A stretch of 64,000 nt of DNA from Gnetum montanum (GCA_015680685.1 MNCI01009604.1:622603-686602); one strand, 5' to 3'; shown: positions 1 through 12,426, counted from the first letter of the stretch. Numbers and translations are program-made. The notes: a model not told the origin generated them from the sequence alone.

Positions 1-1060
1 TGCAGGTGCATATGAATGTGGTCTTTCCACTTTTGCTGGGCAGCTTTTCAAAACATGACTCCGTTTTGTGTTGCAACACATGCGCTGCTGTGTTTTTCTT
101 GGTTTTCTGTGTAGACCCCTTATGCTTGACCTGTATTTCTGCGACGACATGTTTTACCAGCTTTCAAGAGTTTAAATGGTATATAACTAAAACTTACTGT
201 ATATATTTCTTCATGCTAAGATAGCAGAAAAAGTACAGAGAGAGAGGGATGAATGAGACGAGAGTTTGAACTGCTATGAGAGTGGAACCTGTAAATGGCT
301 TGCGATATGATGCCTGTTTAAGCTGGGGATATCCATGAGCTCCAGAATTTTAGTGGGCACGGCTCTGTCATGTCCAAGCTGTTCCACAGCCTTAACGAAC
401 AGCCCATGCAATTCCGGCGTCCAACAAAGCTGAAACAACGGGATTCCAAATTTTATTCATGATTACCAGTAATGAAATTCTGAAACAACTGTAAAACAGA
501 TGCTTCTGTAAAGTCGTACTCACCTTGGCTTTTCGTTTCGGTCCAGATTCAGGTTGAGATTGATGGTTGTTGGATGACGATTCTGATTTTTTTGCTGCAT
601 CATCATTGCTACTCCTGCTACACAACTTTCCTTGAGATGAAATGCAGTGGATTCTTGTGGAGTTGGTAGGAGGACAGTCATTGTCATTCGAATCCTGCTG
701 CAACTGCTTCACATCTGGTGATTCAGAATTCGAAGCTTGCATAAGCAGCAAGTCAGAATCTTCAGCTGTAGCCTTTTCTGAAGGGGCCTCGTCTAATTCC
801 AAGGAGAAGCTACTTAAATCCAAGCCTTCGTTTCCGTTGTAAGGCAAGTCCCAGGGCATTTCAGTATATGCATAGAAGTCGCCCCTAGTGCCATTAATGT
901 ACATGTCTATCTGCTCATGTACATGTATACCTTCAAATTCAAGTTCCATAGTCGGTGCACGACTTGGATCAGAGTTGCTTTGCTGAATGATATCTGAAAT
1001 CCAGTCCATGTGCAAGCGCTTTGAACTTTTAAATACACACTGCAAAATACCTTCCTTCAT
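1..1060 (-). CDS. GARP/GOLDEN2-like (GLK-type) transcription factor, 5' part, three exons, runs off the left edge
   Basis: Nuclear DNA-binding factor of the plant GARP (G2-like) family. Exon 1 is 1060-524 (179 codons), exon 2 is 429-289 (47 codons), exon 3 is 138-1 (46 codons, open to the edge). Exon 1 is acidic and Ser/Asn/Gln-rich and ends in the basic run GPKRKAK, just before a GTGAGT donor. Exon 2 follows TTTCAG and encodes the MYB-like B-motif: [17 protein letters not shown], then [10 protein letters not shown], then [10 protein letters not shown]. Exon 3 follows GCAG and opens with KYR. In GLK genes an intron also falls between HLQ and KYR. Both introns are phase 0 and short (94 and 150 bp). 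ATG at 1060 is the first in frame; the Met at codon 18 (MDWISDII) is an alternative. Oddities: the family's KVDWTPELHRRF is [12 protein letters not shown] here, and SHRKH after KYR is replaced by SSIRGLHRK, so this is a divergent paralogue or a young pseudogene. APRR2-type GARP is the alternative subfamily. Confidence 0.85.
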
Positions 1061-2231
1061 ATTTCAAATTAACGTCCAGCGTGCCAACTTCTAACCAAGG
1101 TTATATTTTGATTCTCCAACACCGGACACTTAGCTTTTTGCAAAGACTATACACTACACATTTTACAGCAACTTTATTATGTATATTGCTAGCACTGCGT
1201 TGTTTTCTATGGCAGTAAGTTTCTCTGTAAATCACGAGCATTACGGAACATTGGCGCCAGCTTTTGGGTAGACACAAACTGTACAATGATGTAAAGCGTA
1301 TGGACTGAAACCGTCCGCCTCTGACAATTGCTTCGTAAAAATCTGCTAAAATCCTGTGGAGGACTCCAGGAATCTTCCAGACATGGCATACGTGGATTAA
1401 TTTTAACCCAGACGGTTGTCTCATTATTCGTTACGTGATAAAGCTAAAGCTTAATCGCCCAATGACTCAGTGACGCATCAATTTCCCTTTGAAGATGAAG
1501 GTACAGCCACTGTGAAGCCTAAATAGTAAATGCTAAGCACAAGACGAACACAACACAAACCTCAATCAAAACATGACTTGAAAGCAACAGAAAATAGTAG
1601 CAACGATCCAATCCGTTCGCCATTTTTCCATCAATGATATCTCATATCTCCAGAGAGGATCAACTGGACATAGTAAAAGGGTAAATTACATCATACCACG
1701 AACCATATACATTCAGCAGGTGTAGTTGTAGCATGAGGATCAACAACTTAGTCGTCTGTTCCAGGAAAGGAAATATGATGTTACAATACAAGAAGATGCC
1801 CCATGTGAGTTGCGAGGTTGCCCACTACTTGTCACTATTGTGATGATGTAAAGTTTAGACTTTAGAGGCATTTGAATCATGAAGCTAATCTCCTCAGTCT
1901 CGCTAAGGTTCCAGTTTTATGAAACGATTCTGATCTTTTGGGCCATCCATTTGTTGCAGGAGATTACAATTATCACTTGAAAATATTAGGTTAACATGAT
2001 AGATGACTGCAAAAGGCATCAAATGTGCTCTATTCAGGGAAGCATTAACAAACTGTTTTAGCTAGAACATTATGAACGGGCGTTCTAAGGAGGTTGGCTC
2101 AGAGACAGCTGGTGCGTGGGTAAAGCTTCTTACCATACTTAAAATATTACAGCAATAGAATGCTGTATTTCGTCCATGGTTTCATGGTGACCTGAATTTA
2201 CAAAATTAGCTAAGAGAATTATATTGAAATT
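1061..2231. other. Upstream region of the GLK-like gene
   Basis: Non-coding DNA of moderate complexity that should hold the 5' UTR and promoter of the minus-strand gene. I see no convincing TATA box or further exon. Short open frames here have no recognisable domain. Bases 1240-1385 resemble 24865-24985 in the same orientation; both contain the string CCAGCTTTTG and an AATCCTGT...CTCC(A/G)GGAATCT motif. The copy lies about 23.6 kb away. Confidence 0.5.
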
Positions 2232-3640
2232 GAAATTGAAATTTTATTAAGTTCTTAGACTCTCTATATTTAGATTTATTGGACAGTAGAAATATACATA
2301 CTATGAGTTTTGGAAATATCATAAAGAAAATTACCAATTGTTCTTGGTAACATTTGAAATAGATCAACCAAATTTTCAGCTGTAATATCTCGTCCATGTT
2401 TAATGTGCTTCAATACATGACGTTAGGGAAAAATATAGTATTCATCTTCAATGCTATTTGTACTGCATAATCTGCATTCTTTGCTAGGAATTTTCAGCCA
2501 TCTACATATTTCAATGCTCAGATGATGAGATCCCACTTTGCTAAGTGTGCATTGTAATTGATCGTCCCACTTTGCTAATTGTGCATTGTAATAGATAAGG
2601 GATAGTAGCAGATAAATAGTTTTCCTTTCAATTAAGGTCTACCTAATACTATTCAAATATAAATGTTTTTTTCCCTTTCTACATTTAAAGTTTTTGAAAT
2701 ACTACTTCTTTTACCATATTGCGAACTTAGTTAGAAGAATAAAGAATGTGCTCTTGAATGTTCCATTTATTAAGCTATAGTATTATTTCATAAAGTCATC
2801 CTTTATCATAGGTTTCCCTCATCACTTTTTTTGGAATATTTATCTAATGAAGATGGAGAAAGATTATAAGTGTAGGCTATAAATTGACAAGTAGCTTTAA
2901 CCTATAAGGCTTCAAGAAATATGATATCATATTGTGTTGTCTCTGCACTTTAAATTCATTAAGAAAAAAAGCTTATGAATTTCTTCTATTTGTATCCAAT
3001 ATTTATTTGAAAGAGTAGGCCTCATAAAAGACACCCACAAAGAATAGTAGATTGAACAATGGCACGATAAAGTTGTTTTCAAATATCCTAAGCTAAAATA
3101 GATTCTTTCTTATATTTGCTTTTTAAAGGAAATAAGGCTCTCATACCTCTTACAATCCTTTGAGTAATGCACTAATCCCATTTGTAATCGCAAGAGCATT
3201 CTAGGCTAAGATATTTGTAAGAGTAAATTATGTCCACATGTTCATGTTTTATAGTAAATTTGTACATCTTATTCCTTCTTCCATAAATCATAAGTTTTGT
3301 TTTTTGGACATTAACTTTCCTTGTAAATGTAGACAAAAGTTAGCAAGGGTATTAAGCATTTGCTACAATCCTTCCATTGGATTTGAAATTAAGACAACAT
3401 CATCAACATAGATTAAGAGTCTAATAGAACTGCTTCTAATTGTAATTGCAAATTGAGTTAGTATTTTATGCATCCACTCTTCAAGTTCATCAATAGAAAG
3501 CTCAAATAAGATAGGAGAAAGAGAACATCATTGTTTAACACAAAGAAAACTATTAAATAAAATTCTTTCTTGCCCATTTACAAACTAAATGCATACCTTC
3601 TTATGAAATTTTTGGATTGCAAATAACAATGTGTTGGGAA
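2232..3640 (-). pseudogene. Decayed LINE (non-LTR retrotransposon), RT C-terminal half and 3' end
   Basis: Read on the minus strand, the conceptual frame gives LSPTLFELSIDELEEWMHKI, then the polymerase box YVDDVVLIS (YVDD at 3410-3399), then the thumb-side motif KLMIYGRRNKMYKF and a YKYLSLECSC block. These are typical of non-LTR RTs. The element ends at low coordinates in the 3' tail also seen at 6092, 26385 and 28860 (a TTTTATTA...GGAC...ATTGGACA string on the plus strand). Stops and frameshifts make it non-functional. The 5' endonuclease part is not seen. The clade is not assigned. Confidence 0.75.
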
Positions 3641-4895
3641 TTTCTAAATAAGTAAAGGTATTATATGGATTAAAATGATGAGGTTTAAATATTTGAATCA
3701 CTGAAGAGATTTTCTTAGAATAATAGCACATCATTAGTGGTTTCATAATATAGGCAACACTTTTAAAGTATATGAGTCCATAAAAAACCGCTACATAAAA
3801 TCTAAGATTTTCCTATCTGGAAACAAACATTTATGATATTTTACTTGCAAGTCAAGTGGATAAAAAAAGTTATTAATATAAAGAAAATGTAAAATCATTG
3901 AAGTTCCTATCTTTTTTTGAACTACAACCAAAAGAATAAATTTTTGAAATCATGGTTAATAGATATTATTTCTAAAATCATGGTTATGAAGTTGATAATT
4001 TTATAATTCATTACAAATCATCATTTTATTATGTTAAAACCTTTATGAACTTAGGTCATTAATAACAATTTGAGTCCTTTGGGCATTAATAAAATTTGAA
4101 ATGCTTTTCACTTTAATCAATTCTTACTCTACAAGGTACCAAGAAAAATTATTCAAGAAAAATTACATTTCCATACCTTTCAACCTTCTTAAATATGCTA
4201 AATATCTAACTCTTTGGTGGAGTAGCCTTAGGATTGACTAGTGTTTGATAAGGTTGTTAGTAGCTAGTAGTAAAATATTGAAAAGAAAATGTCATACACA
4301 CATATATATAGATAACAGAATTTGATTGATACAACCTTTGAGCCTCACACAATTATAATTTTCATGTATAAAGTTAAAATTATATTATATAATGTTAATT
4401 TTTTTATCTTCTCTTATTGATTGATTGTTAAGGTCAAAGAGTACTATAATCTCATTGTACTTTAAATCTTATTTTATTAATATACTCTCCTTTAACTTGT
4501 TTCAAAAAACAAACTCTTTGCACCTAGAAACATGTACTCATTGTGTATGATTCTCTATTTTATGGAATGTTATTAAGAATTTTAAATAGCACTCATTTAA
4601 CATTATTTAATGTTACTAAAAAAGTAGTATAAACAAAACAATAAAATTTTCTAAAGCTTTTCTAAAAGATGCAAAAGTACAAGGATTGTATCCCAAGGTA
4701 CAAAGTAATCTAAAGCATATTTGACAAGTTGGTTCAACAATAAGTTCAACAAAAGTTATGTTCAAATGTAAAAGGCAAGAAAATGTTATTTGGAATGCAT
4801 AAGAGTTAACTAGTAAATCTTACAAGTTTGCTATTTGTCACTTGTACTCCAATTTAACTTTGCTATATGTCACCTGTACTCATGAGATGTCTTGA
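3641..4895. other. AT-rich stretch without recognisable gene
   Basis: Strongly AT-rich sequence with stops in every frame. It may include highly decayed LINE DNA, but I find no motif that supports this. Confidence 0.4.
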
Positions 4896-4899
4896 GCAA

Positions 4900-5220
4900 G
4901 CTTCATTTGAGTTCACATCATCTTAGGATAGAGAGTGAAAGATGGATGTAGCTTCCTAGAGAAGAATATAGATGTAGGTTATGTGGTTTAGAAGATGTTG
5001 AGGATAAACATCATGTTTTTCTTAGTTTCCCTCAGATTGAACATTTTAGACAACAATATAATATTATTACAAAAGGTCTATATGATATTTTTCAATTACA
5101 TCTAGTGCTAGTCAAGCACTTGGTTGAGTTGATATTTAACTATCATGATACAAATGTAGTGCTTGTTTAATAGATCATTTAGGTCTTTAGATGTAATAAA
5201 ACCTTAGTTTGGGTTTTAGA
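4900..5220 (+). pseudogene. LINE C-terminal zinc-finger-like region and 3' tail
   Basis: One frame gives CRLCGLEDVEDKHHVFLSF followed by a leucine-rich segment. This is the cysteine/histidine tail that follows the RT in many non-LTR elements. It runs into the shared LINE 3' terminus (AGATGTAATAAAACCT near 5190-5205). It is probably the 3' end of a truncated copy. Confidence 0.6.
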
Positions 5221-5389
5221 TAATAGTATTTCATGTGCAATGGAAACAATGTATTCTATGAAGCAAGCAAACCCACTAATGTAACCAAAATGGCTTTTAA
5301 AAAGGAAAAGTTATAATTCAAGTGGAAGTAAGCTATACAAGAATACAAGTTACATAATGCTAAAATGGACAGTAGAGGTTTCTAACTAT

Positions 5390-6070
5390 GATATTCTTTA
5401 TTAAATTAATTTTGCTAAGTTGTTAGGTACTATTCTCTAAAGAAGAATAAGCAATTGGGCAGAAACAAGTAATGTTAAGGTAATTTGTCAAGTAGGTTTC
5501 AAACAGAACCATTCTATTGTTGATCATCTTGTCACCCTTAAACACGGTATTGATCTTACAAAGAAGCCTCACAAAAAACTATTCATTTGCTTTTTAGATT
5601 TTACAAAAGCTTATGATTCCATGAGTCAGAAAATGTTACGAATACAACTAAATAAATTGGCCTCCATGTAAAACTTATACCAATGACTTAGAAGTTGTAT
5701 AAATAAGTAATCATTGAACTCAAAGATGGTAAATTGAAAAATAGTTTTAAATTTTGGAGCAAAACTAAGGTGAAGCAAGGCTATCCTTTATCTCTAACTC
5801 TCTTTGGTATCTTCATTAATAAGTTGTAGGATTGAATTTATAATGGACAATATAAACATGTTGTAAAAATAGATTCTCAAGCAATTAACCTACTTCTTTA
5901 TGCATATGATGTTGTTTTAATATCTACTCGTAAGAAAGGTTTACAAGTCAATGTATAAAAAACTAAAATGATGATATGAAACACAAGAAATACACAGTAT
6001 AATTTTAAATTTGGTGATCATAATGTACAAAGTGTGAACTCTTTTAAATACTTTAGGTGTTCATTATGTG
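5390..6070 (+). pseudogene. LINE reverse transcriptase fragment
   Basis: The frame reads QVGFKQNHSIVDHLVTLKHG, then FICFLDFTKAYDSMSQKM (the catalytic F-x-D region), a PTLFGIFINKL block, then LLLYAYDVVLIS at 5890-5925. The YADD box has become YAYD (5899-5910), so the second catalytic site is lost. A thumb motif (FKFGDHNVQSVNSFKYF) follows. The family match is to non-LTR RTs. It is truncated at both ends and interrupted by stops. Confidence 0.75.
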
Positions 6071-6091
6071 AATAATTAAAAATCTGAAACT

Positions 6092-6421
6092 AAAAGTAAG
6101 GTTTTATTACATCCAAAGACCCAAACAATCTATTGGACATACATTACATTTATATTATGAAAATTAAATATTGACTCAACAAAGTGCTGACTAATATTGG
6201 ATGCAAGAAGAAAAAATCATATAGGCCTTTTGCTTCAATAGTATATCAAAATCTTTTGAACCACATAGACTACATGTGCAATCTTGTTTTGGAATTTTTA
6301 TTAATATTTCACTATCTGTTTGAATCACTTTGTTGAATAGAAAATTAATTTTCATGTTACAAATGTAATTAATGTCCATTCAATAGATCCTTTGGGTCTT
6401 CAAATATAATAAAACCTCAGT
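6092..6421. repeat. Inverted pair of LINE 3' tails (about 95 bp arms)
   Basis: The left arm 6092-6187 is the reverse complement, by eye at roughly 75-80%, of the right arm 6328-6421. Both arms are the 3' terminal sequence of the local LINE family, in opposite orientations. The spacer contains a minus-strand CSLCGSK motif from the LINE C-terminus. A transcript across it could fold into a long hairpin. Confidence 0.65.
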
Positions 6422-6534
6422 TCAGTTTTAGTTTTAATTTTGAGGTTAAAAATTCACATATAGTTAGTTTTAATATATCTTGTTGTTTTTCTTGTATAAA
6501 AAATAACTAATCTTATATTATGCTTGCTTAGTAA

Positions 6535-6780
6535 ATTGTCATGATTATGCCTGTGTATAATTTAAAAAACTTCAGGAATTGTAAAAAGGAAAAAAAAAAA
6601 CATTTATGTTTGAATAGTATCATAGTAGCTCTTAATTCAAAGGTAAAATCTGTTGCTATTCCTGACCACTTACAGATATCATCAATATGTAGATGGCTCA
6701 GGATTCTAAATGTGCCTGAATATACCAGCTATGTCACACTTTCTTGTACACTGTTAAAGGATTTGACACCATCATGATGT
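6535..6780 (+). pseudogene. Short LINE fragment, plus strand
   Basis: The frame contains NSIIVALNSKVKSVAIPDHL and ISSICRWLRI. The DNA resembles 30290-30390, where the same string precedes a recognisable LINE C-terminus. It is a truncated, non-coding relic. Confidence 0.45.
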
Positions 6781-7556
6781 GTTTTGCATGAGTTGCTGTG
6801 ATGATATTTACGAAAATATTGAGGAAAGAAAGTTACGAAAGAAGTAGACATTTACAAAGTACCATGCATAGAACTTGTACAAAGAGCATTTTGAAAATTG
6901 GAAGCTGTAAATTTTTACTATCTCTAGGATATCACATAGGATTTGTGGGTCGGTTACAAAGACTCAATATATTTATGAAGAAAGTTGAAAACATCATTGA
7001 TGTAATGCCCTAACCAGACGGTCGATTTGAAAGAAAACTATCGGCAGACTATAATTAATATTTTTGTTTGCATAGTTTACAAACAGGCTTTTCTTTCCGT
7101 AAATTAATTCAATAAACCTTTCTCAATAAGGAGATGATGAGAGCATATTTTTGCTCTACCAATTTGATTCCTTAAATAAATAGTAATAGCTGAGAATAGA
7201 TACTTTTAAGTATTAGATAACCAACCTCCTCTAATAAAATGCAGATACAAATACTTTTCTTGAAATGTTGAACCAAACTTTAGCCAAGACTTTTTCTTTT
7301 ATTGCAAAAAACTGTAGGCTATGCTGGTTACCAAATTAAAAGTGTCTGCAATGGAATATGTTACGAGGAATGACACAGACGTAGGCATACACAGCGTAGC
7401 ATTTCTTGTTTCTTCAATTTCGTGAACTCCAAAAGGCCTAAAAAAGGGAAAAAACTATGTGATACAGTTTACAAGAAAATAGAAAATAGCAAAATACTGC
7501 GCTAGCGAATTTCATATCGTTACGGTAGCTGCGTGATGCTATGGACCAAAAGGTGC
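6781..7556. other. No recognised gene
   Basis: Mixed-composition DNA. A 71-codon open frame near 6798-7013 has no recognisable motif and I do not call it a gene. Confidence 0.4.
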
Positions 7557-7876
7557 CCAAAAGCAAATTGATTCTAGAAAGCTGCATTGCAGTTTCCCAG
7601 CCATAATTTTCCATCGCCTATGATTAATATGCTAAGTAAAATAATATCATAATCATATTGAAATCAATTTTAGAAATTTTGAATGCACGGGGCATGTCTA
7701 CTAAAAACTGCAAAAAAGCAAACTGATTCTGGAAAGCTGCATTGCAGTTTCCGGGCCATCATTTTCCATTGCCTATGTAGTATGTTCCAGTTAAAATGAT
7801 TAATGTGATTACTAAAACCATATCATAATCATATTAAAAACAAATCTAGGAATTTTGAATGCGGCAGGCGTGAAAG
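7557..7876 (+). repeat. Tandem duplication, about 155 bp period
   Basis: Two adjacent copies start near 7559 and 7714. Both contain AAAGCTGCATTGCAGTTTCC, then ATTTTCCAT(C/T)GCCTATG, then ATATCATAATCATATT, and end near TTTTGAATGC. They differ by small indels and substitutions. No coding content. Confidence 0.8.
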
Positions 7877-8657
7877 AATATAGCTAATATGCGATGCGAA
7901 AGAAATTGCATGAACCAAAACTGTTGCTCAGCAGAATTTGACGTATTTTGAAGCGTAATTCCATGAACGTTGCTCAATACAAAAGTGGCAAATTACCATG
8001 ATGTTGGCATGTTGTCAGCAAATGTCAAAGTCATTGAAGTTGCTTTTTCGGTACTAAACTTTTTAAGTGAAAAAGAAAATTTGTGCCGGACACCTGTTTA
8101 ATTCTGTCTAAAAGGTCCATCATCTTTTCTGAGCCAAGCTGGCCGTTGTGAATTTAGGATATAGCTGGCTTCACATTCGAGCAATCTGTGTCAGATGGGA
8201 CCCCGAAAAAGAGGAACAACAGTAGGTAGACTTTTCAAAGGAATCAGATTTCCTGAAATGTGCATTTACGTTTTAAAGGAAAAGTTATTTCATAGTTTTT
8301 AAGAGAGGGTAAAATATGTAGAAGTTTTGGTACGAATAAAATTGTCTGTGAAAAGGTCACGTCTGGAGCCCCTTGCACATGGATGTCCCATGGAAGCCCT
8401 GGACGGTGCCGTATCACTGCCATTGAATAGATGGATGATTGCTGGGAGAAAACCTTGATAGATAATGTTGAGAATTGTGGCACCAATATAAGTGCAACTG
8501 TTTAGTAATTATTAAAACAATTCATGTGACGAACTTTAAAATGATGGTATCGTGATCTTTGACCATGTTGTTTTGGACTAGTTTGGCAAAGATTTTTACC
8601 AAGTCATCACATGATTATAAAGAAACATCATTCGGAGCCATAGTGCTTATCCATAGC
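7877..8657. other. No recognised gene
   Basis: Relatively complex non-coding DNA. A minus-strand 80-codon frame at 8244-8486 has no recognised domain. Confidence 0.35.
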
Positions 8658-9574
8658 GTGATTATCTTTTACTAAAATAGTTCTTGAAAATTTGGGGTGA
8701 TTATCTTTTGCTAACATAGTTCTTGAAAATTTGGGGTTTATGTCTTTGTTAATGTTTATGATTTCATTTCTTTGTAAATGAAAAATTAAACCAGATAAAA
8801 AATGATGGTATAATAATGTTTTAGGAAAGTTATTGAAAGTAAGATCAGAGAAGACATAGGAAAAAAATAATTGAAGGTAATTTGAAGAAATTGAAAATAA
8901 GTGAAGATCTAATTCTTCATTGAGGCCAATGGTGAAAGAGCACTCATGTAGGTAACCCCATTTTGTTTAGACAAAGCTATAATGATGGTAATAATAAGAT
9001 AAATCAAAACTTGTTCAACCCTAAAATCCCTTTGGTCTTCATGTGTAAGGCTTGAGTTGCTCTAGGCTTTTAGATCATTCAAATATTCAAATATTAAATT
9101 TAAATTAAAAAGCCATTTAAGTTAGAAGAAATTATAGTAGTTAAAACAAAATAAATGTAAATTTTGATGTTCTTTAATAAATATATATAGAGAGATTTTA
9201 CCCATGATAAATACATGTAAACATTGAGGCTCATTAATAAAAATATAGAGAGATTTCACCGTAAATGATTTCCATTTGGCCTTACCTATTAGAATTCGAC
9301 CAACATGTAACCACCGGTACCTTATATATCGTTACCTTTTCTTATCATTGAATAAATGATACCTAAATTCAAATACAGTCATAAGAAAAAGCAAATGTTA
9401 GTGCATTGTTTACGATGATACCTAGTAAAGATGTTTAAAAAGCAAATGTTAGTGCATTGTTTAGAAACACGTGCAACGGTAAATTTCGTCTAATTACAAC
9501 ATTAAGGAGTGCATTAATTAAACATAGCCATCCTTGCCTTTGTGATAATTAATAATTGTGTGATAATTAATAAT
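8658..9574 (+). repeat. Cluster of four short tandem duplications
   Basis: Duplications seen by eye: 39 bp period at 8658-8736 (GTGATTATCTTTT... units); about 60 bp at 9172-9260 (TTAATAAA...AGAGAGATTT); 51 bp at 9387-9465 (GCAAATGTTAGTGCATTG twice); 16 bp at 9541-9573 (TGTGATAATTAATAAT twice). All lie in AT-rich non-coding DNA, as slippage or fill-in repair could produce. Confidence 0.75.
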
Positions 9575-11680
9575 TGTAAAAGTAAACTAAACTGTAGTGC
9601 TCGTAGGCTATCAAGTATGAAACCTATCCCAAAGTAAACAGAGAAGATGAAAACTCTTAGATTTGAAAAAGAAGGCGGTGAAGTCTACATTGACGGTAAC
9701 CTGGCAAACCAAATTTGGAATGTATTGGTAGAGTCTATGCCCTTCTCAAGTTCTCACTATGTAAAGAAATTAAAAATGTGCAACAATATTTTGGGAAGTA
9801 CTGCTCAGCATCACCCTTGAATCCAAAATTAGTGCAATGACAATGACATCGAAAGGGCCTAAGATGGACTGCGTTTCAATAATCACAATATCTGCAGGCA
9901 CAACATAAGTGTACCTCACTTGTTAGTTGGTTAGTTCGTAGGGTACGGCCATATCAGGTAAGTCACATGAAGTTATATGAGTGACATGACCAACACAATA
10001 CACATAAGCATGACCATAACAAGCACACACAACCACAAGAGACACCATTTTCCTATAAGACACATTCCTATTCTAGTGTATCTAGCCCTAAGCCCCACTC
10101 TTGAAGAGAAGGGCAGTGGCTCAAATTATCAAAGCTAAAGCTTCTCTACAAACCTACGTATCCTTGTGACAAAGTACACAAAGGAATCAAGGCCAACGTA
10201 GTTCTTTAGTGATGGTTGTGATAGCATGGATTTGTGAGGAACTCCACGCTCCTCTGCTCCCATTTTGGAGGGAAACAACCTTTGATTCACCGACAAAACA
10301 TGTTTCCCTACAAAACCAAATGATTGATTGTCAACCTTTTTGTTGTTGCTATATCCAAGTCAAGGGACTTTGGTTACATTTGCTAGTAATAGCAAGTGTG
10401 TATGTGTTTTCTTTTAAAGATACACTTAGTTACTTTGCCTACATGGTATGGTCTAAGTCTAAGTTTCAAGCTTGAGAATATTGTGACCATGTTGTCCCGG
10501 TTTATATTGCAAAGGTCAAAACACACCCTACCAATGTAATACTTTTCTTTTTCCCTTTAAGAGATACTCAAATTCTTGAATCTAAGAATAGTGGTATGTA
10601 TTTTATCTAAAAAATTTTAACTATTAATATAGAAATATACTTATAATTTTTTTATGAAAGGTTCATGGTAGACTATTATCTATGCATTCCAATTAAAGTA
10701 CAATGAGACATAGTGGAGACATTTCCTTAGAGAGTTAAGGTACAATGGAGTCACTTTCATGGAACATGACTCCAAGTTGGTGAAGTAACTATTGGTACAT
10801 GCAAGTTAAGGTGTAGTGGAGCTCTGGGTTGGCAAAGCACTTGTTTGTGTTGGGAACATGCCTCCACATTGGCAAAGCAAGTGCTAGTGATGGGTTTCAA
10901 TCTTGTGAGACAACCAATTGAGCTACAACTAGAGAAATTGAAGTCTTCTTAATAGCATCTTACTCAAGAAAGGATTATGTATAATGAAATTTGTCTTTGT
11001 TAATGCTTAATATTGTTCAAAATCCTTTTTGAAAGCATCACATAATCATTTGTGAAATAGGGAAAGTAGTCTTTAAAATTTCAAAGGAATTGTGGCAAGT
11101 GAAAGGATAATTTTATTTTTTTTAAAGAGCCCTTATAAAATATTGAAACTAAGGTTTTCTTACTTTGGATAGTTAGAAGGATGTATTAAACACAAACATT
11201 ACCTTTGTATCATGAAAATATTAAAGTTAATCTTTAAAAGTAAAATTAATAAATAAACAACTTTATATTATTCTTTTTGTTATATATATATATATATATA
11301 TAGATGACCTTATCTTATTGAGATGAGAGTAAGACAATGATGGTAATGTGCATTTCCAGATAGTGTATATGTAAATATACATCTTTTCTTGTATTTAAGA
11401 TATAAAATAGTTCAAGATGTATATTAAAAAGTAATAATTACATGAAAATGTCAAAATTTGAAAAAACTTATGTAATGAATATTTAGGAACAAGTCTTTGT
11501 GATTAAAATTTAAAATAGTAAGTGAAGGCTTAGAGTGACTTATATTTCATAACACAAACAACATCTTAGATAGTTTGATAAAGTATAATAAGCACATGAA
11601 AAAGGTTGCCACTTGGTCTAGACAAATATGATGATAAAAAAAATCTCTAGGTGGCATGAAAAAACTACAAAATCTACCAT
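9575..11680. other. No recognised gene
   Basis: Non-coding AT-rich DNA. An 88-codon plus-strand frame at 10209-10475 is hydrophobic near its end but shows no family motif, so I do not call it. No LTR or LINE signature is recognised. Confidence 0.35.
11281..11303. repeat. (TA)n microsatellite
   Basis: A run of about eleven TA dinucleotides in AT-rich non-coding DNA. Confidence 0.9.
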
Positions 11681-11689
11681 TAAAAAGGA

Positions 11690-12163
11690 AAAACAACTAT
11701 TGATGCATAAAGTGTTGGACACACCAACATTGGGAAAGAAAACTCATTTGGGGAGACTATTGCTTAGGGCACCTCCCATATGGGTACATAAACTTAGGAG
11801 TAGTCTCAACTAGAGAGGGCTATGTAGCCTTTTGAAAATAGTAGAAAAAAAAGGGGGGGCTTGAGGGGAGATTGGTGGTGGGGATGCATTTTAATTGAAA
11901 TGAGTGTCTCGAATTCAAGAATACAAAAGGTAACTAAAATAAATTTTCTCTGCTCCCCGATTGTTGTCACCATTTGCCGCTAGTTCGTTGCTTACACTAC
12001 CACAACCAACATTGCCTGTAGTCATCGGAGGAGGGAGAGAGAGAGGAGGTTGGATGAATGGGCCTGTTGACATGTCTTTAATGCATAAACAAAATGTGCC
12101 CTATCATCAACATGAGAGAGGGAAATTTGTTCGTGTTTGGAGAAGCCTGCTATGAATGCATAG
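11690..12163 (+). repeat. Direct repeat R1, copy 1, left part
   Basis: Matches 23630-24066 in the same orientation over about 470 bp. Shared landmarks are TTGGACACACCAACA near the start, GGAGACTATTGCTTAGGG, a GGAGGGAGAGAGAG tract and GAGAGAGGGAAATTTGT near the end. The copy stops at 12163, where TE-1 begins. The rest of it resumes at 22795, after TE-2. No protein-coding content is recognised; it could be an unclassified mobile element or a segmental duplication. Confidence 0.7.
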
Positions 12164-12425
12164 CGATGAGCTGCAATATCGCGTATGTGATATCGCATAC
12201 GTGATATTACATCCCATCTCATTTTCTATAAATAAGGGGCAGCTTCCCTTGTTTTAGGCAGTTAGACTTAGACCCTTAGCTAAACTCAGCAGCGTTTGGT
12301 AATCCCAGCAGCGTTGCACTCGTTCAAGATATGTGCGNAGCACTTAGTCCTTGGAGTTCAACTAGATCATGCGTGAAATGCTCGTATTTGTATGGTTGAG
12401 TGTGGGGGTACCTTGCCACTCATCA
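12164..12425 (+). repeat. TE-1 5' LTR (internally deleted)
   Basis: Starts at CGATGAG (family TGATGAG) and ends CTCATCA. A palindrome-rich U3 (12175-12212) and TATAAATA at 12227-12234 are kept. Sequence then jumps at about 12288 from the start of R to the U5 motif GCGTTTGGTAATCCCAG, losing the poly(A) region that the 3' LTR still has. A single N at 12338 marks a further discontinuity. Confidence 0.8.
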
Positions 12426-12426
12426 T

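Noticed and set aside
1101-1424. 107-codon minus-strand open frame upstream of the GLK-like gene
   Set aside because: No recognisable domain, overlaps the shared upstream block, and no splice context ties it to the gene.
10209-10475. 88-codon open frame as a small gene
   Set aside because: No motif, no codon or splice support, and the surrounding DNA looks non-coding.
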